From Onchocerca lupi (taxonomy: Eukaryota; Nematoda; Chromadorea; Rhabditida; Onchocercidae), in the NCBI GenBank assembly GCA_028564675.1, contig JAOVVO010000348.1, forward strand, positions 18,384 to 82,383: a DNA stretch of 64,000 nucleotides, given 5' to 3'. Below the pieces are notes generated by a model. The model was not told where the DNA came from. It did no database searches and saw only the letters and a list, made by a program, of their open reading frames with translations. This document shows positions 40,301-52,937 of the stretch, piece after piece. The translations under genes were made by a program, and so were the position numbers. Numbering within the stretch: position 1 is the first letter of the stretch; every line of letters starts with the position of its first letter.

Positions 40301-43300
40301 TTTTTTCACTTTAAATTAAACTGAAATTTGACAGTGAAAAAATCGAATAATTTGAATTAAAAGCAAATTTGAACATCTGATATTAACATGATGTGATTTA
40401 ATTCAGGATTTGATAAATTTTGATTACGGTTAAATTTGAAATAGAATATAGCGCTAAATTTTAATTTATTTATTATCCCAAAACTTTTCTTTATCACTTT
40501 TGAATTTCCCAACTTTGATTAAATTTGAGAGAATATTTTTGATAAATTTTTCCATTTTTCAAAATTATGCAATCGATTTTGAAATTTTTGAGATTATTTC
40601 TTCACAAAATTTAATCTTAGCAACTAAATTTGCCAAGATTACTTTGTACCATTGATATATTTAAATTTTTATTTGTCCTATCAATCTGTTGTAAATTTAT
40701 CAACATAAAAAAAATAATTGAGACGTGGGGAAAAATAAAAGTAATTTCTGAAGGAAAATTTTTATATAGGTAATCAAATTATGAATGATTCCTTTACGGG
40801 AATTATATATATCACTGATGAAAAAAACAAGTGGTACTGGATGGATGAAGCAATTCAATCAGAAATGCCTATCAAAAAGTATTTAAATATTTTCTAAAAA
40901 TTATAGTGTTAATATATTTGCTATAGAAAAATTAAAATTGATAATACTGAAAATGAAAAAGTTCATCTAGTCAATAAAACCAAGTAATAAAACTTCAGCA
41001 AAAGCAAAAAAAAAAAAAAAGGATTAAACGTAATCCAAATTAAAATTATTTGTTTAATTCATCTAATTATAATTAAATGCAACTGATAATTTCATATATT
41101 TAATCGAATTTCTGACTAAATTCATTATGTTTTATAATTTTTCGTTCCATAAATTAACTTATCTTACTCATTTCAATTAAAATAAATAGACCAATGTGCT
41201 ATTATGTATGATTTGTAATAAAGCGGTGAAAAATTATTTTCAAAACCTAAGATTTTGGAACATTTTTTTCAAATGATTTTGTCACGTAAAAAATATAATT
41301 TATTTCAATTGATACAATAATTGCTAAAATCACATCAATCATTAATTTTAATTATCTAGATTGAGAGTAAATGTCAATGATAATATGAACGAGAATGTTA
41401 TACTTCATTTTGATAACGATATTAACCATTCAAAGAGGATAAAGCCATTTGAGAAAACAGAAAAATTGGAAGATCTAGATGATCCGGAAATGATCGATCA
41501 ACAGATAAATAGTGATGATCCGATAAATAACGGTAAAAAGAAAAATATTAAATTGATTCGAAACAAATAGTTTGAATTAGCAATTAATAGTGCCAATGAT
41601 AATAATAATGATAATAATAATAACAATAATAATAATAATGATAATGATAATAATAATAATAGTAGATTTATTGTTGCAAATCTTGCGAATAAAACAAATT
41701 AGTTTATAACAGATAAGAAAAATAAGAAAATTGATTCGAGTAGTTTACGAAGAAAATACGAGAGTCGACGAAAAATTTTTCGAAATCATGTTTCGGAAGA
41801 TGATTATCCTGAAGGTAAACTAACTGTTTAAAAATATTTTTGTATTTTTTTTATATGATATCATTATTAAAGTTTTGGGTAAAAAGATTCTTTCTACTGA
41901 GGGTTTATTTTAATATTTAACATCGATTAAGAAAATGTTGATATGACGGTTAAATTAGAATTAAATTTGATTAGCGCATCTTCAAAGACTATATATTATT
42001 TAAAAAAAAATCCGAATTAAAGCTCTTTTTTTTGCTGAAGATCAAAAGTTCGGAAAGATCAGGAACAAAAGTATGAATAAAAGAATCAATTAAAAATAAA
42101 TGAATGAATGAATAACATGTTAAATTTAGCTTCATATAATTAAATTATACCGAATAAGGCGGAAGATTAGGAAGAATAGGTGTGAAAAGGCACTATTCTC
42201 TCGAAAAAAGGAACTAAATACTGGAATTTAATAAATTTAAAAGAATAAATAGGTTTATCAGTAATGCAGTTGTTAACTGAAGGAAATTCTTTATTTTTAG
42301 TTGCGTAATCATAAAATGAATACAGTATGATTTTCTATCTTTAGATTTTTAAAAATGAATTTTTCATTGCTTAAAATTCCATCTAGTCAATCTAATCTGG
42401 TCGTATTATTAGTATTTTAGTATTTAATTTCATAAAGCTGTATCAGTAACATATTAATGAATTGACATTATTAAATAAATAGAAGTAGATGAATATAATA
42501 AATGATGAATATCCATTATTCATATCATATTTATTAGAAAGGTAAATAAATTTCTATCCAGTTCGATTCATTTCAATTTCTATTCATTTCTCTTCCCAAC
42601 CATTGCGCCACTCATTAGTCTATTCATTAGCTTTAAGAAAAATGCGGAAAAAATTTCTATTATTTGTCTTGAAGCGACTTACTTTTATTCCCTATTAATT
42701 GCAGTTCAATATCAATCAATGATTGAAATACAAAAAAAGGAAACAAATCGTAAAAGATCATCAAAACAGGTGTCTTATGTAATTAATGATAAAATTTTGG
42801 ATAGCTCTGCGCTAATCAATTATCAAAAATTAATCACTATTACTGATAAAGCAAAGAAATTCTATCTTGCATTTGAATTATTCACTCATTCGATGTGGTT
42901 ATTTAAAAATTTTAGTTATTCCCCACTTAGATTGATGAATTGAAATGATTAGAATTGAATTAATGATAAAAATTATTTTTTCAAAGCTATTATTTAGCGT
43001 TTATCAATCACTAAATTTTTTTCTCGCTCTCCTTTCTCTACATTTTACCTATTCTTTAATATATTCATATATGATATTAATTCCTAAAATTAAATAATCT
43101 TATGATCGTATCAGAGAGATTACGGTCATCTAATCCTTATAGATTACGGTACTTAGAGGTTGTGGAAAAAAATGAAAAATTTGTTATATTTGCAACGAAA
43201 CTGATGAAAATTATTATCTGATTACTATTATTCTATTCTTTTAGTGCACTCATTAATTAAATTAATATTATGTAGCTTTAAAAAGAATTCAAAAAAATAT

Positions 43301-43969
43301 AAAAAAGAAGAGATTCATTTTAAATATTATTTCAACATAAAATAAAATCCCACCGTAAATTAAATTTCAACATTTTCATATTTATTTAATTAATGAAATA
43401 AGCAATGATTACTTTAAAATTATTCTTATTATTTCATTCCATTCAATTCTATTTTGATATATTTTTTATTATTTCAGTATTTCGGTACGTTGCAACAAAT
43501 AACTTCTCGTCAACCACACTATATTTCCAATTTTACTGATCTCAAAAGTTTGTTTTATTTTTTCTGCTTACTATTTATTGTTTTTTCCTTTTTATACTAA
43601 AACTTTGATAATTTAATAAAACGATAAGTGTTAAATAAAATATTTAGAGTAACCAATAGTTTTGGAAACTTACCAAGTCCGAAAGAAAGCTGCATAATTA
43701 TGGCGATTTTTTTGCTAAATTTCAAACAACCAAAAAAAAAAGTGATAATTCCGGTTCGAAAAACTGAAAATTATAAGGAATGTGGAAAAGATGAGGAGAA
43801 ATATTTTTTAGCATCATCAAATTCCGACAGTTCATCTGTAACAATTATATTTGCAATAACTCTGGTATCCGTTGCTGCTTTCATTCTATTAGCCTTATTT
43901 TTTCGAAAGCGGAAATGGATTTCATCAGTTATTAAAAAGTTTAATTTAATTTTTTATGCGATGAAATAA
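37317..43969 (+). CDS. Tudor-domain protein with C-terminal membrane segment, 14-15 exons
   Basis: Tudor domains bind methylated arginine/lysine on partner proteins, often in germline small-RNA pathways. Exons: 37317-37460, 37765-37843, 38189-38296, 38413-38526, 38821-38906, 39850-39934, 40173-40280, 40770-40878, 40927-40983, 41360-41532, (optional 41581-41661), 41713-41814, 42705-42769, 43478-43547, 43650-43969. All phases join (539 residues without the optional exon). Residues about 75-250 form an extended Tudor fold: KLVLPAATSDYMDAIVTYVE, VHVQLP, then QSECYRVLIIK, IRFVDFGYTD (the aromatic-cage strand) and ELIHPIP. A charged low-complexity linker follows. The last exon has a hydrophobic stretch (SVTIIFAITLVSVAAFILLA) followed by FFRKRKW, so it is membrane-anchored with a basic flank. 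The first exon is uncertain. An alternative donor at 43938 would fuse it to the next gene. Which Tudor family member it is I cannot say. Confidence 0.75.
38982..39097. repeat. Perfect 43-bp inverted repeat with 30-bp spacer in a Tudor-gene intron
   Basis: The arm 38982-39024 (core ATTAGGATCAACTTAAAATT) is the exact reverse complement of 39055-39097. The spacer is partly self-complementary too. It lies in the intron 38907-39849. As RNA it would fold into a long uninterrupted hairpin. Confidence 0.95.
41581..41661 (+). CDS. Candidate 81-nt cassette exon encoding poly-asparagine in the Tudor gene
   Basis: An AAT/GAT trinucleotide tract is framed by an acceptor (GAATTAG) and a donor (GTAGAT). 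Its 81 bases keep the frame whether it is included or skipped between exons 41360-41532 and 41713-41814. If included it adds 27 mostly Asn/Asp residues. The alternative is that it is merely an intronic microsatellite. Confidence 0.45.
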
Positions 43970-44296
43970 TTTTGCTATAGTAATATTATTTTGAAAAAAA
44001 TATATATTTATTAAATGAAAACTGTAGTGAAGATAATATTGCATATCATTAAAAGAATATTTGAAATTTAGCTTTTATCACAATTTTACTACTTTTTTTT
44101 ATCATTAATATTTTAATATTAACATGTAGAGATTCTTTTGATTATAATTTAGAAAATTTAATTTTAATCGTAACAGAAGAAAATGGATGACAAGCATTTA
44201 AAGAAAAAAAAATTTTTTTTTTTTTGAAAAATGATTCTGATAAGTTTATTTTTCATTGCTCAATCTTACAGCGATAAGTTGTTTAATTTTAGAGGA

Positions 44297-47200
44297 ATGG
44301 AAGATAAAAAAGATGAAGAAACATCAAAGGTTAATTATAAAGTTGTTTGATTATTTCTTCCCTTTTTTCTATTTTCTTTCATTGTTTTTAAGAAATACAA
44401 CTGGAAATTTAATGGGATAATCTTTATAAATTAGTAAAAAAATTAAGTATTTGAAAAAAAAAAAAGAAATTTGCAAGAAAGTTCTGATTTGTTGAAAAAT
44501 TGTTTTGGATATTTCAGGCTAATCATTCTGATTCGTTAAAAAATGGTGAGTTAGATGAATCGTGGACAAATCAAAATACAAATAACAATTACCGTAAAAA
44601 TGGTGGTACAAAAGAATCGATAGCTGCTGATGATAAGATAATTACGAAAGATTTGGATTACGGTAATCTGAAAGATGACATTGATAATAATCTAAAAAGA
44701 AATGACAAGCATGAGAGGTAAAAATTAAGATTTTGATACACAAATTTCGATCCATTTGTAATTATTGCTAAGAATTAAGCGTTTCTTTAAAAAGAGCTGT
44801 TTTCTTTTTATATATTCGATTTTAAGAGAATTAAAAAATTTTTTCCGAGTTTTGTTAAATGAGATTAAATGAGATTAATTAAATGAGACATCATTTAATT
44901 AATTAAGACAATAGTGCATTTAAAATTTTGTTTGAAAGTTTTAATATTCATTAAAAAAAAGAGAAAGAAGTTAAATATGTTTACAATGATTCATTAAAAT
45001 CTTTATCGCAAAATCTGTTCCAATTTTGTTGAAAAAATGTCGAATTTAATTTCATTAACATACATTTTCATATTTGCAGTATATATTGATTATTTAAATA
45101 TCAATGCTAAAAAGTAACTTCACTATTATATATTTAGAATATAAATTTTCTTAGTACCATTTCATATCGGAGAATAAGAATAATTCTTTATTCAACAGAA
45201 ATATTTAGAAAGAATTAATCAATCTATCATAAAAATTTTAAGCTTTTAATTGTTTAATGTCATATTTGTTAATAGATAGTATTGATAGAAAAATGCTATT
45301 CAAGCATAATCATTACGATAATTTAATAGATTGTTTTCAAATTTGTGACATGAACAGTTATAGCTTTTTCAGAGCATCTCGGCAACATGCTGGCCATTCA
45401 ATTGGTGATTTTGATGACCTGTCAACTTCTTTCAAAAACACCGGAAAAATTTCTCGAATTATATTGAAAAATCAAGACAATACTGTGGAAAGTAGTCTTA
45501 GCGAGGAAGAAATCCAAACACTTTCGAAAAATTTCAATTCTCAAAGCACTGAAGATGATGATTACTCAGATTCAGACTCATCTGCTAGCAACAGTATTAC
45601 ATCTCTGAGTGATGTTGCTGATCCGAAAGAAAATATAAAAATAGAAAATCGTGTACGTGAGATTCAGCGTTACCTTTCCAACATTTACGTGTGTAACGAC
45701 GATAAAACTAAGATTTCTTTGCAATTTTCTGCATTCTTAATAGAATTTCTTATTGTATCATAAATGAATTTTGCGCAGAACTTCGATATATTATCTTTTA
45801 AGTACGAAATCTCACAAAATTCAATGATACGATCAAGCTAAAACTAAATAAAAGAGTCTGAAGAGAGTTTTTCAAAACAGAAGGAATTAAAGAGTGGATT
45901 TTTAGAATTTTTGCAAAAAAATGTAATTTTAATTTCGATATTTCTAGGAATTTTAATTTGTATATTTCAAAGTGTTATTTTGTGTGAAAGAGATAAGAAA
46001 ATTATTTGAAATTTAAGGCTACGATTCCGTTTTCTCTTCCAGAACGATCGAAAGAAAGAAACAGTTGTAAAAATCGATACATTAACCGACGAATCGTTTT
46101 CAAAAGTATCCTCATCAGACGATATAAGCTCAACAGAAAGTGATACTTCTGAAATAGCGGAAGAAAACATTACTAAGTAAGCAAATTATCCAGTTTTTAA
46201 TTTCTTTTTCAATTATTTTGGAATTAAACGATTTTTTAAATTTTCATTTTATGCATTTTTTCAGCGAAATTTAATAGTATTTTTCTTCTTGATTATGTCT
46301 ATTTTTTATTTCTTTGAAAAGATATTCCTATAATTTACTAATATATTAAATTATTTTATGTATCAGAATAATTAGTTTGATTATTAATAAAAAGTTCAGT
46401 TAACTAAGTTACTTGGTTAATTAGATCATAAATAGGATATTCAAAGAAATATTGAATATTTGAGAATTAAAAGTTACAATTTAATTTTAATTTCAGAATT
46501 AATTTTATTTATTCATATTCACTTTTTTTTCACCTAAAAAATATGAAATAAATAGTTGCAGAAGCGTAACCACACACAATTCTGATAATGAATCGATTAA
46601 AAGCAAAGTTAATAATTTATCATCAACACGAAGACTATCTCATGCATGGATCAGAAGTGATAACGTATCGAATGATCGTAACATAAATGAGAATTATGAT
46701 AATATTCAGCAAAATTCAATCCTTCAAGGAAACGATTTACAATTGAATTCCGTCTCACAAACATTTCCAATCAAACATAAGCAATCATCATTCACTCAGA
46801 CAAATCGTATTTTTTCGAATGAAAATATCGAACAAAAGTAGATTTTTTATTCATTAGCAATTGCGAAATTTTTGCTCAATTAAATTTTAGGGCAAATTCA
46901 TTTAGGCTGTATTTGCAATTGCTTGAATTTAAATTGTTTTCAATCGATTAATGTACAGTAAGTAGAATATTTGTAAATCTAAGATAAATAAAGCTTAGAG
47001 AAGAATGCATGCATCAATTTTTTTTTTTTTTTTTAATTCATTTATATATGAAAAAAAAAAAAAATGACATTAACTTGAATGAGTTCAAATGATTGATTAA
47101 GCTGTAATAACAAACGATTGCTTTCTCTTTCTTAGTCTTCAAATAATCATTAAAAACTTAATTCTACTGAACTAAATTCTATTATTTTAAATATCCAAAA

Positions 47201-48557
47201 GAAATACAGGTAATTCAAAGATATAACAATTTTAAAAATTCAAATTATTATTGTTGTTATTATTAAACATTTGTAGTAAGTATTCATATGCAAATTCGAT
47301 ACATTCTTCGGACTTCAAAATACCTTCTTATCTGAATTCTGTTCCAGCATCATCTTACAGGTATTGGAATATAAGTTGTCAAGCTTTTCTAATCAAAGTT
47401 TTTACTAATTCGATAACTATTAAATCATCCAAATGATCTGAAAAATTTAAAATCAAAGTAAGGCAGTAGAATTAAGAAGAAACTTATTACATAATTGCAA
47501 ATTTTTTAATAAAGTCTTTTGGTAAATCAAAATTGTAAGTTGATTTTTAAAAATTTTTTGAAAAGCTGAGTTCTTAAGTTTTGATAATTTAAGATTTTTC
47601 TTAAGCTTATTTATTTATCTTGCTAACCAAACCCTCAGATATTGAATTTCAGAATTGATTCTTAAAATAAATTAGAACTACTTTTGGCAATAATTTTCTT
47701 GCAGCGACCAGTCCATCTATCGGACATCAAAAGCATGGATATGTTCAAAATTGACCAATGAAATGAAGGGATGGTTACCATTGGAATCAAAAGGAACAAA
47801 TAATACCAAAATTTCTTCACAATCTTCTACAAATGAAAATGGGATCCAATCGGAAGTGACACGAAGCATCAGAATTCTACCAACATCGCAATTAGAAAGT
47901 ATTCCAGAAAGATTTTGCCAACAAACTAACATTGACAAACTAATCTCGAAATCATTTTCTCAAATGGAAGAAAAAACACAAATTAGTCATCAATTCGAAA
48001 AATATGCGTCAATTTTATCAGCAATGCCGTTAACAAGTCAAACATCATCAATTTTATTAGCAAATCCGTTAACAAACCAAACATTCGCTGTATCAGAAAC
48101 ATCCAGACGATATACTAGCGATTCCGAATCATCCTTACCGTATAAGTCTGTTCAAAAAACTGAAGTTATAAACTTATCGACTAATTCTCAAGAATCCATC
48201 GAATATTGTCCAAGAACAGATGTGCAAATTATTAGCTCAGAATTATCAGAAATATCATCAATAAGCACTGAATGCAGGAGAATTCCAAATTGTTCAAATT
48301 TGGGAAAGAAACTAAATCTGTTAGATACAGACGATATGCGAAGGGAACAATCAAGTTCAATAGATGAGGAATTGGAAATGAAGATGAACGTAGTATTGAT
48401 GCCAAAACAGTATAAATCACCCGATGAACAAATCGGGCTTGAAGAACATCAAATTGATCTGAAAACCAATCAATCCAGAAGCATATCATCTCTTCATTCA
48501 ATAGCAACAACCACAACTTATGAAAGTACGCAAGATTTATCCATAATTAGAGCATAA
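44297..48557 (+). CDS. Serine-rich acidic protein of unknown function, 7 exons
   Basis: I do not recognise this protein. Exons: 44297-44329, 44518-44717, 45373-45688, 46043-46176, 46562-46837, 47277-47360, 47705-48557. All phases join, giving 631 residues. It opens MEDKKDEETSK and is hydrophilic throughout, with serine/aspartate-rich acidic runs (STEDDDYSDSDSSASNSITS, KVSSSDDISSTESDTSE) and many possible casein-kinase sites. The last exon, 284 codons, is serine/threonine/glutamine-rich (TSQTSSILLANPLTNQTFAV). It has no signal peptide and no predicted fold; probably it is disordered. The ATG follows an acceptor (TTTTAG ending at 44292) by four bases, and the gap to the Tudor stop is about 330 bases, which suits a downstream operon gene. 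However, the same acceptor is in phase with an alternative donor in the Tudor gene's last exon, so it may be that protein's cytosolic tail. Confidence 0.7.
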
Positions 48558-48877
48558 TTGAACTATCCTTCTTGCCGATTATATTAGTAAACTTGAAACA
48601 AATTAATTTATAGCAACATTGATCGTTTGCTATCAATATTATAATTACGAATAATAAGCTGGAAGGTAAAATCATATAAAGTTTTAAAATTAATCAATGG
48701 AATTTATAATTAATATCGCAGTACATGAAAATAGAAATTATTTTGTTGACACGAAATTGAAAATCCGATATTACCATTTTGTATTTTCATTTTGTATGCT
48801 TTCGAATTATTTTTCAAAAAAAAAAAGGAAAAAAATCATTTGTTATTGACTATTTTCTTATTCTTACCACAACAACT
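48558..48877. other. Intergenic spacer at the boundary of the accessory region
   Basis: This is A/T-rich sequence downstream of the serine-rich gene, with no feature that I can support. The repeat-built region begins at its right edge. Confidence 0.4.
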
Positions 48878-49147
48878 TGTTGATATTACATATGAAATAT
48901 TAACAATTTCCGGTGCTTAATGTAAACCACTCCCATCTCTAATACATATAAACCTTGTTGTATTAAGAAAATAGCTATCTTTAAATAAAGGTTTCATAAT
49001 ACGGTGTGAACGCTACTCAGCCAACGCGACTCGACACAACTTAGCCCAACTCGACTTGACCCAATTCAGCTCAACTCGCTAGACTCACTGGTGGTACTTG
49101 GCTATTGATCGACATCACTGTCCACGATCGAGAAAAAATCCATGACA
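48878..49147 (+). repeat. LTR-like repeat, copy 1, with adjoining primer-binding-site-like sequence
   Basis: It starts TGTTGATATT and ends CATGACA. Inside are a TATA-like ACATATAAA and an AATAAA, spaced as in a retroelement LTR. A C/G-rich tract with repeated CAACTCGAC-like words follows. Just after the right end, TGGTGCCCGACGAAG (49155-49169) looks like a tRNA primer-binding site. The body matches 59322-59565. I read it as the LTR of a BEL/Pao-like retroelement whose interior is missing; the superfamily is a guess. Confidence 0.6.
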
Positions 49148-49199
49148 AAATCATTGGTGCCCGACGAAGTGATCAATTGTCATAATTGGTTAAAATTGG

Positions 49200-49960
49200 G
49201 TAGTACTTTTTTGACCATCTCTTCTTTTGACGTACCTAAATTGCAGAAGTTATGAGACAATGAAATTCTTCCAGTGGTCGGATCAACCAGCATCTTTCCT
49301 TTCCCAATTTCCAGCAAAATTGGTTGAGAATATTCCAGCTGATCGATCGTTTTGCAGCTATGTTATAGTTAATTTTAACGTTCTTATATGTTGCTACAAA
49401 GTATTCCAGGCAAACATTTATTTCATCCGTTAGAGTCAGTTGAGGAATTGCAGGTAATATTTGCCTGAAATTTCTTGCAAGCAATATTAATGCTCTCTCA
49501 AATGGTCTGATATTTCATCTTGCATTGATCGATTAAGAGCTTCGACCGATTTTTTGTGCGCCACTGTACATTCATCCCAAACAATAAGTTTGCATTTTGC
49601 AATACCTTTCCTATGCCGGATGTCTTGGAAATGTTGCATGTGGGAATTTCAATCAATTGGATGCTCAGTGGCAGAATGAGCGATTCTTCCACTTGGTAGC
49701 AATGTTGCAGATATTCCGGTCGATGCAAGAGCTAAGGCTATACCATAAATACCTTTTGGCTTAAACTTTAGCTTAGGAATGTTTGATTGTACATATGACA
49801 AAAGATCAGTTGTGTTGTAGTTTTGTTCGCGATGCAATTCTACATCGAAAGAATCAGTAGCAGATCTATTCGGTGACAGAATTCCCAATTGATTGAGAAC
49901 ATTGTTCGCGATTTGTAAGCACAAGTCTTCAATCATCAACAATGCTTTGTTGTAGAGGAA
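49200..49960 (-). pseudogene. Helitron PIF1-type helicase fragment, copy A (decayed)
   Basis: Minus-strand frames show pieces of a Helitron-encoded PIF1-like helicase: NRSATDSFDVELHREQNYNT, LLSYVQSNIPKLKFKPKGIY, IALALASTGISATLLPSGR, QLIEIPTCNISKTSGIGKVL and RNFRQILPAI. They are scattered over different frames. The Walker A segment is deleted: the sequence jumps from KPKGIYG to IALALAS. It cannot encode an active helicase. Its right flank is the element end at 50033-50151. Confidence 0.85.
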
Positions 49961-50032
49961 GGTGGAGTCAGTAAACCTCTCCCCTATTTACTTTTAGTTG
50001 TCAGGACGTGACACATGAAAAAAGTAAATGCA

Positions 50033-50151
50033 TCTATATAAAAATAATGGCCTATTGGGATACAAAGCTGTGTCGAAATTTGAAATGAATCATTGGAGTA
50101 CCTCCGAAGATTCTTAAGGTAAACAGCATTTACATTTTTATTTATATAGAT
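50033..50151 (+). mobile_element. Helitron-type terminus adjoining helicase copy A
   Basis: It begins TCTATATAAAAATA and ends CATTTTTATTTATATAGAT, with CCTATTGGGATACAAAG and CTCCGAAGATTCTTAAGG between. The inner part and the junction with the downstream gene flank are shared with the sequence at 55140-55252. Confidence 0.7.
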
Positions 50152-50297
50152 TCTGTAACCTATATTTTACTGATTTGTGACTGTTTTTGAAATGATTTCT
50201 ACAATGAAAGAAATAACATAGTATTTTTTTATTAACATTTGGGAAATTTCTCGATAGTATAATAACTTCATTCAGTTATAATAGATTCATCGTTATG

Positions 50298-52937
50298 TCA
50301 GAATTTTTTGTAACCAACTATCGCATACACCGAGCCCGGATTTTTCCTAGCCATCGTCACGGAATTGCTGTAAATTAAACCAGTTTCGGCCAAATCAGAT
50401 GCAGATAATCGTAAAGTAACCGGCTGAATACCAAATGTCTCTCTGGAAATGAAATTGTGAAAAGTAATGACATTTCGCTGTAAATTATAAAAAAAACTGA
50501 ACTTCCCAACCTGAATATCTCCTCACTGTTCGTTGGTTCCGTCGATTCCTTTGTGAAATGGAATGAAATTATGTGATGGCTTTCAAGGAAGTCCAATTCA
50601 GACTGCAAAATGAAAGGACTGGAAAAATGGCATGCAAAACAAATAGAAAGCAACAATAGACTAGGAAGAAAGAGAAATTGAAAAGTTCACAAATAACTTG
50701 CAATTAGCTTAGGAATAAGTCAAACCTTCCATTTTGAAAACTCCTCTCTCAGCTTTTCTTCATCGGTAGATTCTACAAGAAATGTCGATGTTTCAACGTT
50801 GCTACCGCCAAATATCACAAACAGGCCATTTGATCTGAACTTATGATTATATGAAATTGAACATTAATATCCATTAGTCATACCACTTGATTGATTCGCA
50901 CAGTTATCTTTTATAATTTCCATCAAAATCTGAACTGTTTTCAATCACGTTTTCGTCATAATAAAGAAATTTGAATTACCTGTGAAACCTTGTCTCGTCA
51001 AGATGGAGAGCATAACAAATAGGAACAGATTGGCTTTCGATATATGGAGCGATTTCAGTATTTATTACCGATTCTATATCATACGGTAACAGAAAACTTG
51101 TTCGAAAAAAAAGAATTAGTTTCGCTTTACGCTGAAAACTGTTGATCTATTTAAATATGTTATTAATTTTTTTGCTAGCAAAATATTATCGGAAAAAAAT
51201 ATTACTTAAATTATAGAAAAATGGGCAAAAACGGTTAGAAAATTAAGAGATGCTTCCAAAATTCAGAAAAGAGAAAAGTAGATAGTAATTGTTACCATTG
51301 CAGTGCTCGGTTCATCATCTGTAGAAAAGTACCCATTGCTGAATAATAATTATTAGAAAATAAAATGAACTAATAATTATTTGTCAATAATATAGCTGAA
51401 TGATTATACTATTTTATATTAGTGAAGTAATTCCAGGCGAATAATTAGATCAATTTGCGAAGTTATGTCAACAAATGATTCCAAATAAATGAATTTCAAA
51501 TAATCATCTCTGCCAAAGCATATCGATCCTACACGATTATTTCTACTAGTAATGACGATGGATTGAGAGCCAATTTAATGAAACAAATTGATTATTCGAA
51601 TATTTAAAACGATTGCATCTGAGCAAATGAAATCAGAAGATAAAAAAAAAATATTGTTTTCAATAGAGAATATAACTTACTTAAGATCATCATGAAAGAT
51701 AAACTTTACAGACGCATCATGCATCTTTGGAATAATCACTGCGCTTCGTGGATGGTTATTGCATAACATTCCACCTGAAAAAAAGTAATATTTTATTTGA
51801 TGATTTATGCAAACAAAACTGGAATTTTATTTGATTAAGCCGGAGTTAAATTGAATGTTAAATTAATAACTATGGAATTATTTCGGCAGAAATATGAAAT
51901 TCAATGAAATTACTAACCACTTGGAATATTCATAAAAATATCAAGACGATTGTTATGTGGGACTATCTGGAAATATAAGCAGTCAAATGGCATATTTCGT
52001 ATCGATGTCGGATTATTGCAATAGTCAAATAAAAGAGCGATTTTAGGCTGCCATCTTCGAAACTGAAACAAGCCAAGTTCGCGCAATTTAATTTAATCGA
52101 AATTTTTTCTCAATGATTAGTAATTGATTGGCATTTTTTAAAATGCATTTTAATTGCTTTACGCAAGTCAGCCTTCAAATGGCAGAATGATCAGAATGCT
52201 TTGGAAAGATAGAATAAAGACATGTCTTGTAAATTTTTTGATTTGCAAGGAATTAAAAATAGGAAAGATTTACATAATACTATAGCTTATCTAATTACAC
52301 AATTTAAGATTTACTTATATAGGTTTCTTAACAGAAACTAACCATCAAAAAGTTATTGATATATAATTTTTGATATGCAGAAAAAATTTGCTGATCAATT
52401 GAATCATTTATTGTACCATTTGTGATGATTACTGGCTTAGTCCGCATATTCAACAGTTTGCTTGCAAGTCCATGAAACGATTTACAAGTTCTTCAATGAA
52501 ATAAGTTGGAATTTAAGAAATCTAGAAGGTTGACAGGTTCAATTTTGCATTCTATTGGAAGAACATTGTTGGAAGTAAGTGAAAATTTAACAGTAAGTTG
52601 ACAAATTGACTGCAAAAGACCAACCCGCGTACAGAAAGTAAATCTTTGTTGTTTAAAGTTGCGAAATATTGCGTTAGTCTCTTCAATATCGGAAAAGAAC
52701 GCATCATAACACTCAAATATTCGTTATTTTCACTGAATCCATCTATTTCTTCTAAATTATCTAATTTTGCAGAGTTTAATTAATCAACTGGCAGAAATCT
52801 TCAAATTTACCTTTAGGAGTAAATTTCATTTTTTTAGTAACTGGTACACCATCGATTGCAACAAAACAAAGGGAAATAAGCAACAACGCAAAGATGACTT
52901 CCTTCACTTCCGCGAATTTCCAAGTATGAGCGATCAT
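50298..52937 (-). pseudogene. Secreted-protein paralogue, copy A, one-base frameshift in exon 1
   Basis: This is a tandem paralogue of the intact gene at 55401-58342, with the same nine-exon layout. It begins MIAHTWKFAEVKE, followed by a hydrophobic signal (VIFALLLISLCFVAIDG), and ends SVYAIVGYKKF at 50298. After FEDFC the frame is lost: compared with the intact copy there is one base fewer between the TTC TGC codons and the next conserved residues, giving an in-frame TAA. Beyond that point the exons read open in the expected frame (for example CKSFHGLASKLLNMRTKPVI), so the lesion looks recent or could be a sequencing error. As read, it encodes only a short signal-bearing peptide. Confidence 0.85.
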
